Positions 42,057 through 50,262 of a stretch of DNA of 64,000 bases are shown one piece after another (positions within the stretch are counted from its first letter, which is position 1; each line of letters starts with the position of its first letter). The stretch covers positions 248,001-312,000 of the forward strand of contig NZ_JARBUT010000001.1 of the NCBI RefSeq assembly GCF_028882275.1, written 5' to 3'. The notes beneath the pieces were generated by a model that saw only the letters and a list, made by a program, of their open reading frames with translations, was not told where the DNA came from and ran no database searches. The translations under genes were made by a program, and so were the position numbers. This stretch comes from Nocardiopsis sp. N85. Lineage in GTDB: Bacteria; Actinomycetota; Actinomycetes; Streptosporangiales; Streptosporangiaceae.

Positions 42057-43319
42057 ATGACGCCTGAGTGGATACGTTCCGTCGATCGCGCACACCTGTG
42101 GCACCCCTACTCGACCCTCCCCGCGGGCGAGCCGCCCCTGGTCGTCACCGGGGCGGGGGGAAGCCGCCTGCACCTGTCGGACGGGGAACGGGGGTTCGAC
42201 GTCGTCGACGGCATGTCCTCCTGGTGGTCGGCGATCCACGGGTACCGGCACCCGGTCCTGGACGCCGCGCTGCACGCGCAGGCCGACACCTTCAGCCACG
42301 TGATGTTCGGCGGACTCACCCACGGCCCGGCGGCGGAGCTGGCCGCGCTGCTGGTGGAGATCACCCCCGAACCCCTGCGCCACGTCTTCCTGGCCGACTC
42401 CGGTTCCGTCGCCGTCGAGGTGGCGATGAAGATGTGCCTCCAGTACCACCGCTCCCGGGGCGAGGCGGGCCGGAGCCGGTTCCTCACCTGGCGCGGCGGT
42501 TACCACGGGGACACCTTCCACGCGATGAGCGTCTGCGACCCGGAGGGCGGCATGCACGCCCTGTGGGGCGACGTGCTGCCCGCGCAGGTCTTCGCGCCCG
42601 CGCCGCCGGAGGAGTACGACCCCGACCACACGGCCGCACTGGAGTCCCTGGTGGCCCGGCACGCCCGCGAACTCGCCGGGATCATCGTCGAGCCCCTGGT
42701 CCAGGGCGCCGGCGGCATGCGCTTCCACGACCCCCGCCACCTGAAGGAGCTGCGGCGCATCGCCGACGAGTACGGCGTCCTGTTGGTCTTCGACGAGATC
42801 GCCACCGGATTCGGGCGCACCGGATCCCTGTTCGCCGCCGACGCCGCCGGGACGGCCCCCGACATCATGTGCCTGGGCAAGGCGCTGACCGGCGGGTACC
42901 TCACCCTGGCCGCCGTGCTGTGCGGGGAACGGGTCACCGACGGGATCGCCCGGGGGGAGGTGCCGGTCCTGGCGCACGGTCCCACGTTCATGGCCAACCC
43001 GCTGGCCTGCGCCGTCGCGGTCGCCTCGGTGCGGCTGCTGATGGAGTCGGACTGGCGGTCCGACATCGCCCGGATCGAGCGAGGGCTCACCGAAGGGCTC
43101 GCCGGCGTCCCCGGGACACGGGTGCGCGGCGCCATCGGGGTGATCGAACTGGACGGACCCGTGCGGATGCGCGAGGCCACGCGCGCCGCCCTGGACGCGG
43201 GGGTCTGGTTGCGGCCGTTCCGGAACCTCGTCTACACCATGCCGCCGTACGTGTGCACCGACGACGACATCGCCACCGTCGCGGCGGGGATGGTCGCGGC
43301 CGCGGAGGCGTCCCGATGA
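42057..43319 (+). CDS. bioA: Adenosylmethionine--8-amino-7-oxononanoate aminotransferase
   Basis: BioA converts KAPA to DAPA using S-adenosylmethionine as amino donor. Motifs: [58 protein letters not shown], the Asp in [15 protein letters not shown] and PLP K275 in [10 protein letters not shown]. Length 420. The ATG lacks a ribosome binding site and may be leaderless. The stop overlaps bioD (ATGA), so the two are translationally coupled. Confidence 0.96.
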   Translation: MTPEWIRSVDRAHLWHPYSTLPAGEPPLVVTGAGGSRLHLSDGERGFDVVDGMSSWWSAIHGYRHPVLDAALHAQADTFSHVMFGGLTHGPAAELAALLVEITPEPLRHVFLADSGSVAVEVAMKMCLQYHRSRGEAGRSRFLTWRGGYHGDTFHAMSVCDPEGGMHALWGDVLPAQVFAPAPPEEYDPDHTAALESLVARHARELAGIIVEPLVQGAGGMRFHDPRHLKELRRIADEYGVLLVFDEIATGFGRTGSLFAADAAGTAPDIMCLGKALTGGYLTLAAVLCGERVTDGIARGEVPVLAHGPTFMANPLACAVAVASVRLLMESDWRSDIARIERGLTEGLAGVPGTRVRGAIGVIELDGPVRMREATRAALDAGVWLRPFRNLVYTMPPYVCTDDDIATVAAGMVAAAEASR

Positions 43320-43996
43320 TCCTGGTGGTGACCGGTACCGGGACCGGCGTGGGCAAGACCATGGTGACCGCCGCCGTCGCGGCGGCCTTCGACGGCCGGG
43401 TCGCGGTGGTCAAACCCGCCCAGACCGGGGTGGGGGAGACCGAGGCCGGGGACGTCGAGACGATCGCCGCGCTGGTCCCCACGGTGACCTCGGTGGAACT
43501 GGCGCGCTACCCCGACCCGCTGGCCCCCGCCACGGCGGCCGCCCGCTCGGGCCTTCCGGAGGTGCGCGCCGAGAAGGTCGCCGACGCCGCCCGTTCCCTG
43601 GAGAACACCCACGACCTCGTCCTCGTCGAGGGTGCCGGCGGACTGTTGGTGCGGTTGAACGGTGAGGGGCAGACCCTGGCCGACGTCGCGGTCCTCCTGC
43701 GCGCCCCCGTCCTCGTCGTGGCGCGGGCCGGTCTGGGGACGCTCAACGAGGTGGCGCTCACCGCCGAGGCGCTGAACGGGCGCGGGTTGCTCTCGGCGGG
43801 CGTGATCATCGGTTCGTGGCCGGACGCGCCCGATCTGGCGATGCGCTGCAATCTGGAGGACCTGCCCGGGATGGGCGCGGGCCCGGTCGTGGGGGCGCTG
43901 CCGGAGGGGTGCGCCGGCCTGGACCCGGAGGCCTTCGCGGAGACGGCCCGGCGGGCCCTGGCCGGCTTCAGGCCGGGACCGGGGAGGCGAGGGTGA
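43316..43996 (+). CDS. bioD: Dethiobiotin synthetase
   Basis: BioD closes the ureido ring of dethiobiotin from DAPA, CO2 and ATP. The P-loop is [18 protein letters not shown], the substrate lysine lies in [10 protein letters not shown], and [12 protein letters not shown] is the conserved Glu-Gly loop. Length 226. The ATG overlaps the bioA stop by ATGA. Its last 29 bases overlap the 3' end of the opposite-strand gene at 43968-44348. Confidence 0.95.
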   Translation: MILVVTGTGTGVGKTMVTAAVAAAFDGRVAVVKPAQTGVGETEAGDVETIAALVPTVTSVELARYPDPLAPATAAARSGLPEVRAEKVADAARSLENTHDLVLVEGAGGLLVRLNGEGQTLADVAVLLRAPVLVVARAGLGTLNEVALTAEALNGRGLLSAGVIIGSWPDAPDLAMRCNLEDLPGMGAGPVVGALPEGCAGLDPEAFAETARRALAGFRPGPGRRG

Positions 43997-44348
43997 AGGC
44001 CCTGCTGCCGGGGCCGTGGGCGCGCAGGTGCTCTTCGCGCCCGCGGGTCTCGTCCGGGGTGGGCGTCCCCTCCGACCACCACAGGGTGCGCTCCACCGTC
44101 GGGAAGGCCCCGTGCCGCTCGCGATGGGCGATCAACAGGGAGTGGGCCTCCTCGACGAAGGCCCGCAGGGCGACCGCGTCCCGCCACAGGGAGACGATGT
44201 GGACCTCGTTCTCCGAGATGGAGAAGTCCACTTCGCTCAGATGGTCTTCGGTGGACTCGGCCAGTGCCCGCATCCCCTTCACGAGCGGGGCGAGGCCGTT
44301 GCCGCGCAGGAGCCGGGATTCGACGAGAACAGAAGATTGGTATGCCAT
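43968..44348 (-). CDS. Small dimeric alpha/beta-barrel-like protein (ABM-like), unknown role
   Basis: A 126-residue protein starting MAYQSSVLVESRLLRGNGLA. The pattern of beta strands with HIVSLWRDAVALRAFVEEAH in the middle is reminiscent of dimeric alpha/beta-barrel proteins such as antibiotic biosynthesis monooxygenase-like families, but no residue proves it. ATG 44348 is chosen because GGGAG precedes it; the frame remains open to 44423. It is divergent from the MocR regulator 77 bp away and is probably its target. It overlaps the bioD 3' end in antisense. Confidence 0.6.
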   Translation of the reverse strand: MAYQSSVLVESRLLRGNGLAPLVKGMRALAESTEDHLSEVDFSISENEVHIVSLWRDAVALRAFVEEAHSLLIAHRERHGAFPTVERTLWWSEGTPTPDETRGREEHLRAHGPGSRAFTLASPVPA

Positions 44349-44365
44349 GATGACTCCCTTTAGAG

Positions 44366-44387
44366 GTCCATTTCTGTCAGTATGGAC
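44366..44387. promoter_or_regulatory. Candidate operator between the small protein gene and the MocR gene
   Basis: GTCCAT-N10-ATGGAC is a perfect 6-bp dyad. It lies 18 nt from the minus-strand start and 38 nt from the plus-strand start, in a noticeably less GC-rich stretch. It is well placed for one regulator to control both genes. Confidence 0.45.
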
Positions 44388-44425
44388 ATGAAGAAGATGG
44401 CTGTGTAGAGCCAATGGAGGCACAA

Positions 44426-45895
44426 ATGGACTCTTCTCGAACGGTGGACGACCTCGTCGGTCTCCTCGGTACCTGGTCCGTCGGGAGCGGGGCGCTCTAC
44501 CGTCGGCTCGCCGACGGACTGCGGGCCCTCATCGACGAGGGGAGCCTCGAACCCGGGGAGCGGCTGCCCTCCGAACGGATCCTGGCGGCGGCGCTGCGGG
44601 TCAGTCGGACCACGGTGGTGTCCGCCTACGACCTGCTGCGCTCGGAGGGGGTCTTCGACAGCCGTCAGGGCAGCGGCACCCGGGTCAGCCTCAAGGTCGC
44701 CCCGGTGCGCTCCGACGGCTGGGCGACGAACGGGGTCGGGCAGTACATGTACCGCAACCTCATCCAGAAGGAGGCCGACCTCATCTCCGCCTCCTGCATG
44801 AGCACCCCGGCGCTCCCCGGGTTCACGGAGATCGTCCGGGAGAGCCTGGACGACCTGGGCCCCCTGCTCGCCGAGGGCACCTACCACCCCCGCGGCCTCC
44901 CCGAACTGCGCGAGGCCATCGCCGACTTCTACCGGGCCCGGGACCTGCCCACGACCGCGGACCAGATCGTCGTGACCACCGGCGCACACCAGGCCATCTC
45001 CCTGGTGGCCCAGCTCTACCTGCGCAAGGGGTCCCCCGTCGTGGTGGAGGACCCGGGGTTCGCCGGCTGCCTGGACCTCATGAGCGACCAGGGCGCCCGG
45101 TTCGTGCCCGTGCCGCTCGACGACCAGGGCATCGACATCAACCGGCTGCGCCGGGCCGTCGACGAGCACGCGCCGCACCTCGTCTACACGATGCCCTCGT
45201 ACCACAACCCCACCGGCACGATGATGTCCGTCGCACGCCGCCGGGAAGTGGGGGAGCTGTCGGCCCGGTACGGGGTGCCGGTGCTGGAGGACTCCGCCTA
45301 CACCGGTATCCGGCATCCCCGGGAACCGGCGCCGCTGGCCGCCTTCGCACCCCGGGGCGCGGAGATCATCAGCGTCGACTCACTGTCCAAGGTGGCCTGG
45401 GCGGGCCTGCGCGTCGGCTGGCTGCGCGCCCCGGCGGAGATGGCGCTGCGGCTCAGCCGCCGCAAGGTCCTGGCCGACCTGGCCGGCCCGCAACTGGACC
45501 AGGTCGTCGCCGTGCGCCTTCTGGCCGACTACGACCGGCTCTCCCGCGAGCGCTCCGCGCACCTGAGCGAGGCGATGGACCATCTGGAGGCGCTGCTCCG
45601 CCGCGATCTGCCCGACTGGCGGTGGAAGCGCCCCGACGGCGGCGCCGCGCTGTGGATCGAACTGCCGGGCATCGGCTCCCGGGCCTACGCCCAGGTCGCG
45701 CTCTGCCACGGGCTCGAACTGGTGCCCGGAACGTTGATGACGGCCGCCCCCCAGGAACACCACGACCGGTACTTCCGGCTGCCCGTGCCCTTCGAGGCCG
45801 AGGGACGGGAGGAGATCGTCTGGCGGCTGTCCCGCGCCTGGCGCGAACTCGACCGGCACGGCCCCATCGACGCCCCGGTCCCCCTGATGATCTGA
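44426..45895 (+). CDS. MocR-type regulator (GntR HTH fused to aminotransferase domain)
   Basis: A GntR-like winged HTH (about 28-95; LYRRLADGLRALIDEGSLEP, LPSERILAAALRVSRTTVVS) is fused to a fold type I aminotransferase-like domain (about 125-480) with PLP K322 in SVDSLSKVAWAGLRVG. MocR proteins usually sense PLP or an amino compound through this domain and activate a divergent gene. ATG 44426 follows GGAGGCACAA; the upstream ATG 44414 sits in the ribosome binding site. Length 489. The divergent small protein at 43968-44348 is the probable target; no pdx genes are nearby. Confidence 0.92.
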   Translation: MDSSRTVDDLVGLLGTWSVGSGALYRRLADGLRALIDEGSLEPGERLPSERILAAALRVSRTTVVSAYDLLRSEGVFDSRQGSGTRVSLKVAPVRSDGWATNGVGQYMYRNLIQKEADLISASCMSTPALPGFTEIVRESLDDLGPLLAEGTYHPRGLPELREAIADFYRARDLPTTADQIVVTTGAHQAISLVAQLYLRKGSPVVVEDPGFAGCLDLMSDQGARFVPVPLDDQGIDINRLRRAVDEHAPHLVYTMPSYHNPTGTMMSVARRREVGELSARYGVPVLEDSAYTGIRHPREPAPLAAFAPRGAEIISVDSLSKVAWAGLRVGWLRAPAEMALRLSRRKVLADLAGPQLDQVVAVRLLADYDRLSRERSAHLSEAMDHLEALLRRDLPDWRWKRPDGGAALWIELPGIGSRAYAQVALCHGLELVPGTLMTAAPQEHHDRYFRLPVPFEAEGREEIVWRLSRAWRELDRHGPIDAPVPLMI

Positions 45896-45918
45896 GGGCG
45901 ACGGTGGGTGACGGAACG

Positions 45919-45952
45919 AGGGCGGTGCCGTCCGGAGGGACGGCACCGCCCT
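45919..45952. terminator. Bidirectional terminator between MocR and sodA
   Basis: A perfect 15-bp stem, agggcggtgccgtcc (45919-45933) and ggacggcaccgccct (45938-45952), encloses the loop ggag and is followed by T. The two genes are convergent. Confidence 0.85.
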
Positions 45953-45982
45953 TCGGCGTGTCGCGAGGTGCCTCTCGGCCTG

Positions 45983-46597
45983 CTAGCCGATCCGGACCTT
46001 GCGGGCGGCCTCGAAGCGCTCCTGGACGTCGGCCCAGTTGACCACGTTCCAGAACGCCTTGATGTAGTCGGCCTTCACGTTCTTGTACTGGAGGTAGAAG
46101 GCGTGCTCCCACATGTCCAGCATGAGCAGCGGCACGGAGCTCAGCGCGGCGTTGCCCTGCTGGTCGTAGAGCTGCTCGATGATCAGGCGCTGACCGAGGG
46201 CGTCCCAGGCCAGGAAGGCCCAGCCGGAACCCTGGAGGCTCGCGGCGACCGCGTTGAACTGACCGCGGAAGGCGTCGAAGGAGCCGAACTGGTCGTCGAT
46301 GGCGGCGCCCAGCTCGCCCTCGGGCTTGTCGCCGCCGTCGGCGGACAGGTTCTTCCAGAAGACGCTGTGGTTGACGTGCCCGCCGAGGTGGAACGCGAGG
46401 TTCTTCTCCAGCATGGTCACGGTTCCGAATTCGCCCTTGTCGCGGGCCTCGGCGAGCTGCTCCAGCGCCGAGTTGGCACCGGCGACATAGGCGGCGTGGT
46501 GCTTGTCGTGGTGCAGCTCCATGATCTGACCCGAGATCCACGGCTCCAGGGCCGCGTAGTCGTAGGGCAGCTCGGGGAGCGTGTATGGCGCAGACAT
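45983..46597 (-). CDS. sodA: Fe/Mn superoxide dismutase
   Basis: Cytoplasmic dismutase converting superoxide to O2 and H2O2. The metal ligands are H29 (ELHHDKHH), H77 (VNHSVFW), D161 and H165 ([11 protein letters not shown]). Length 204. ATG 46597 is chosen because AGGAAAGG lies upstream and it begins the conserved [18 protein letters not shown]. Metal choice between Fe and Mn is not certain from sequence. Confidence 0.96.
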   Translation of the reverse strand: MSAPYTLPELPYDYAALEPWISGQIMELHHDKHHAAYVAGANSALEQLAEARDKGEFGTVTMLEKNLAFHLGGHVNHSVFWKNLSADGGDKPEGELGAAIDDQFGSFDAFRGQFNAVAASLQGSGWAFLAWDALGQRLIIEQLYDQQGNAALSSVPLLMLDMWEHAFYLQYKNVKADYIKAFWNVVNWADVQERFEAARKVRIG

Positions 46598-46947
46598 CTC
46601 TGACGCACCTTTCCTATGAAGCGGTTCGTCGTGCTTATCAGCGATGGGATCGCTAGGCAGCAAGCTATCAGCCGTGTGGCGGGGCTTCCCGTGTCAGGAC
46701 ACCGACACCGGGAGAAGGGAATAAACGGCCGGTCACCCTCCGTGTCCTTTTCGCGGTCGATGGTGCGCGTGTGATGTGAACCTCCCGAGACGGGGAACCG
46801 GAGGTCTTCGCGAGGGTGGGTCAGTGTCGCCGGGCGCCCGTTGCCGTGTGTTGGAGGGGGGTTCAACGTTCGTTCTCCGAGAGGGGCGATGATCCAACGC
46901 CGGTCTCCCGGCCCCCCATCCCTCCCGAACACCTCCGAGGCACGTCC
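46598..46947. other. Divergent intergenic region, sodA / acyltransferase
   Basis: This 350-bp gap holds the sodA promoter side and the leader of the acyltransferase gene. A relatively AT-rich patch (46715-46765, ggaataaacggcc and tttttcgc-like) may contain promoter elements. No supported ORF. Confidence 0.35.
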
Positions 46948-48981
46948 ATGTCCACTCCCGAACGCAGCGGGTTCCGTCCGGAGATCGAAGGACTGCGCGC
47001 CGTCGCCGTCCTGCTGGTCGCCGTCTATCACATCTGGTTCGGCCGGGTCTCCGGCGGTGTGGACGTCTTCCTGCTGCTCACCGGGTTCCTCATCACCGGT
47101 TCCCTGGTGCGCTCGGCGGAACGGCACGGGCGTATCGACGTCCTCGGGTTCTGGACCCGGCTGCTGCGCCGGCTGACACCCGCCGTCGGCGTGGTGCTGG
47201 TGGCGATCCTGGCCATGACGTACCTGTGGCTCCCGCGTTCGCGGTGGCCGGACGTCATCTCCGAGGTCTACGCCGCTGCCCTCTACCACGAGAACTGGGC
47301 ACTGGCCCGGGCCGCCGTCGACTACCTGGCCAGGGAGGGCGCGCCCAGTCCCGTGCAGCACTTCTGGTCGCTGTCCATCCAGGGGCAGTTCTACGTGCTG
47401 TGGCCGCTCCTGCTGGGCGCGGTGCTCCTGGCGGTGGGCCGGTCCCGGATCCGGCATGCCGCGCTCGTCACGATCGGCGCGGTCCTGGTCCTCTCCCTGG
47501 CGTACTCCATGTGGATCACCGCCGTCGACCAGCCCTGGGCCTACTTCGACACCGGAGCCCGCCTGTGGGAGTTCGCCCTGGGCGGCGTCCTGGCCCTGGT
47601 GGTCCACCGGCTCACCCCGCCCCGGCCGGTGCGGGTGATCCTGGGCTGGGTCGGACTGGTCGCCCTGGTCCTGTGCGGCGTGCTCCTGCCGGTCTCCTCG
47701 CTGTTCCCCGGATACGCCGCCCTGTGGCCGACCCTCGCCGCCGTCGCCGTCATCGTGGCGGGGGACAGCGGCAGCAGGTTCGGCGTCGACCGGCTGCTCA
47801 CCCGCCGCCCGCTGATGGCGCTGGGCGGGCTGTCCTACGCGCTCTACCTCTGGCACTGGCCGCTCCTGGTGGTGTACCTCCAGCTCACCGGCCGCCCCCT
47901 GGCCACACCGCTCGGCGGGGCCGCCGTCCTGGGCCTGTCCCTGGTCCTGGCCTGGGTGACGAAGAGGATCGTCGAGGGCGGCGCCGAGCGGATCACCCTG
48001 CGGGTGCGCCGCGCCTGGCTCCCGGCCTGGTCGGCGTCGCTGGCCGCGCTGCTGCTCGCCCCGCCCCTGGTCCTCGGCTCGCAGTGGTCGGACCGGATCG
48101 CCGAGCAACGTCGGGAACGCACCGAGCGGGTCATCGAACCCGTCGACTACCCCGGGGCCGCCCTGGTCACCCGCCCCGAACTGGCCGGTGTGCTGCCGGA
48201 CCTGCCGGTGGTCCCCGACCCCCTCGACGCCAGCGACGACCTGTCCGATCACCACCTCCAGGGCTGTCACGTGAACCTCCACGTCGAGGAACCCGAGATC
48301 TGTCGGACCGGCCCCGAGGACGCCGAGCACACCCTGGCCCTGGTCGGCGCCTCCCGCACCGCGCACTGGTATCCGGCGGTGCAGGCGGTCGCCGAGACAC
48401 ACGGTTGGCGTTTGGTGTCGTTCACCAAGAGCGGGTGTCAGTTCGCCTCCGGCGTCCCGCACACCCAGGGGCGGGTGTTCACCGAATGCCAGGAGTGGAA
48501 CGCCCGGGCCATGGCGGAACTGGAACTGCTGCGTCCCGACGCCGTGCTCACCTCCTCGACCCGCTCCAGCGCCGAAGGGGAGACCGTCCCCTCCGGTTTC
48601 GTGGATCGTTGGCGGGAGCTGGACACACTCGGCATCGACGTGATCGGCATCCGTGACCTGCCCCGACGCCCCTATGCCGGCGCCGAGTGCGTGGCGAGCG
48701 AACCGGTCGAGGAGTGCACCAGCCCCGCCGTGTACGCGCAGGCCGACCGCGACCCGGCCGTCGTACTGGACGAGGCCGGGGACCTCCCGGACAACGTCAC
48801 CCTGGTGGACCTGACCGGGCACGTCTGCCCCGACGGTCGCTGCGACGCGGTCGTGGGCAACATCCTGGTGTTCTGGGACTACTCCCACATGACCGCCACC
48901 TACGCCCGCACGCTCATCCCGGCCATGGAGGAGACCTTGGTGACGGCCACGGGATGGGTCCCCGATCCGGAGAACTCTTGA
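46948..48981 (+). CDS. Acyltransferase-3 / SGNH fusion (OafA-like) membrane protein
   Basis: The 677-residue protein has an acyltransferase-3 domain with about ten transmembrane helices (residues 1-380; RPEIEGLRAVAVLLVAVYHI, GGVDVFLLLTGFLITGSL) fused to an extracellular SGNH-like domain (about 440-670). Such fusions O-acetylate surface polysaccharides. In the SGNH part the usual GDS nucleophile block reads LVGASRTAHW, keeping Ser but with Ala for Asp, and the Asp-His block is DYSHMTATYA. ATG 46948 has a weak CCGAGG site. The next genes encode a methyltransferase and glycosyltransferases, so it probably decorates the glycan they build. Confidence 0.88.
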   Translation: MSTPERSGFRPEIEGLRAVAVLLVAVYHIWFGRVSGGVDVFLLLTGFLITGSLVRSAERHGRIDVLGFWTRLLRRLTPAVGVVLVAILAMTYLWLPRSRWPDVISEVYAAALYHENWALARAAVDYLAREGAPSPVQHFWSLSIQGQFYVLWPLLLGAVLLAVGRSRIRHAALVTIGAVLVLSLAYSMWITAVDQPWAYFDTGARLWEFALGGVLALVVHRLTPPRPVRVILGWVGLVALVLCGVLLPVSSLFPGYAALWPTLAAVAVIVAGDSGSRFGVDRLLTRRPLMALGGLSYALYLWHWPLLVVYLQLTGRPLATPLGGAAVLGLSLVLAWVTKRIVEGGAERITLRVRRAWLPAWSASLAALLLAPPLVLGSQWSDRIAEQRRERTERVIEPVDYPGAALVTRPELAGVLPDLPVVPDPLDASDDLSDHHLQGCHVNLHVEEPEICRTGPEDAEHTLALVGASRTAHWYPAVQAVAETHGWRLVSFTKSGCQFASGVPHTQGRVFTECQEWNARAMAELELLRPDAVLTSSTRSSAEGETVPSGFVDRWRELDTLGIDVIGIRDLPRRPYAGAECVASEPVEECTSPAVYAQADRDPAVVLDEAGDLPDNVTLVDLTGHVCPDGRCDAVVGNILVFWDYSHMTATYARTLIPAMEETLVTATGWVPDPENS

Positions 48982-49187
48982 GGGCGCGTCGGTCGGCCCG
49001 CGGTGATCTTCGGATGAACAAAGGGGGAATTGCCCGGCACACGGGTTTCGTCTTCGCGAACGGGGTGTTCTCTTGGTCGCGTGGGCCGCTCGTGTCATCG
49101 TCGCTTCGACCGCCTCCGTCCGGTCGGGCGCGTCTGGAACCCTCCCCATCCACACCGGCCTCGTGATCCCTCAGGAGATGCCCGCCC

Positions 49188-50213
49188 ATGCGTTCACTGC
49201 GCCGCCTGTCGCGCCCCCTCGCCGTCGTCGTCGGTGTCCTCGCCCTGGTGGTCCCCGGGATCCTGGTCGTGACGGGACTGATCACCCCCGTGGAGGCGGT
49301 CACCCTCACCGGTCTGGTCCTGCTCGGGGCCCTGGTCTGCGGCCTGGGCCTGGGGCTGCTGCTGGTGCGCCGTTCGGTCCGGGCGCTGGAGGCCTCCGTG
49401 CGCGAGCACGGCCGCACGGTCACCCAGGCAGTGGCGGAGGACCGGCTGGAGACGGCGCGGGCCCTGAAGGAGGTCCGCGAGCGCGTCGCCCGCATCGGCG
49501 ACCACGCGCTGCCCAAGGCGACCCGTGAGATGCGCCGCGCCGTCGAGGTCCAGGGCCGTGCCGACTACGAGCAGCAGGTGGCCTGGACCGAGCTGCGCGA
49601 TCACCTCGACACCGCCCCGTTCATGCCGCCGCTGCGCGGCTGGGCCGCCTCCCCCGACGTCCTGCGGGTCCTGGTCCGCCACATCGAGCGGTTGCGCCCG
49701 GAGACGGTCGTGGAGTGCGGCAGCGGCGCCTCCAGCGTCTGGCTGGGGTACGCGCTGCGCCGGACCGGCGGCGGACGGCTCATCGCCCTCGAACACGACG
49801 CCCGCTACGCCGAACTGAGCCGCGCCCTGGTCGCCTCGCACGGGCTGGACGACATCGTCGAGGTCCGCCACGCCCCGTTCGCCGAGATCGAGACGGATAC
49901 GGTGGTGGTGGGCGGGGAGGAGCGACGCACCGCCGATCGCTGGTACGACCTCGCCGCGCTGGCCGACCTGACGGACGTCGGCCTGGTCTTCGTGGACGGC
50001 CCGCCCCAGGCCACCGGGCTGCACGCCCGGTACCCGGCGCTGCCGCGCCTGCTCTCGCACTGCACCGAGGACGTCGTCTTCGTCCTGGACGACGCCGACC
50101 GCGAAGAGGAGCGCGCGGTCGGCGACCGGTGGCTGGCCGAGCACCCCGAACTGCACCGTACCGAGGAGAGCGCGGAGAAGGGGGCGCACGTGTTCGCCCG
50201 CAAGGCGCCGTGA
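49188..50213 (+). CDS. Membrane-anchored class I methyltransferase-like protein
   Basis: The 341-residue protein has two N-terminal transmembrane helices (about 10-58), a coiled coil (about 60-120) and a C-terminal Rossmann-like domain. SAM-binding motif I is TVVECGSGASSVWLGYAL and the acidic loop after strand 2 is LIALEHDARYAELS; LVFVDGPP follows. This is a SAM-dependent methyltransferase fold tethered to the membrane's inner face. A weak AGGAGA site precedes the ATG. It lies upstream of the duplicated glycosyltransferase cassette, with 49 nt to the next gene, and is likely cotranscribed. The glycan or lipid substrate is unknown. Confidence 0.82.
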   Translation: MRSLRRLSRPLAVVVGVLALVVPGILVVTGLITPVEAVTLTGLVLLGALVCGLGLGLLLVRRSVRALEASVREHGRTVTQAVAEDRLETARALKEVRERVARIGDHALPKATREMRRAVEVQGRADYEQQVAWTELRDHLDTAPFMPPLRGWAASPDVLRVLVRHIERLRPETVVECGSGASSVWLGYALRRTGGGRLIALEHDARYAELSRALVASHGLDDIVEVRHAPFAEIETDTVVVGGEERRTADRWYDLAALADLTDVGLVFVDGPPQATGLHARYPALPRLLSHCTEDVVFVLDDADREEERAVGDRWLAEHPELHRTEESAEKGAHVFARKAP

Positions 50214-50262
50214 GCCCCCTCCCGCCCTCCCGCACCACCGCACCGACACCCACGAGGTCTGG

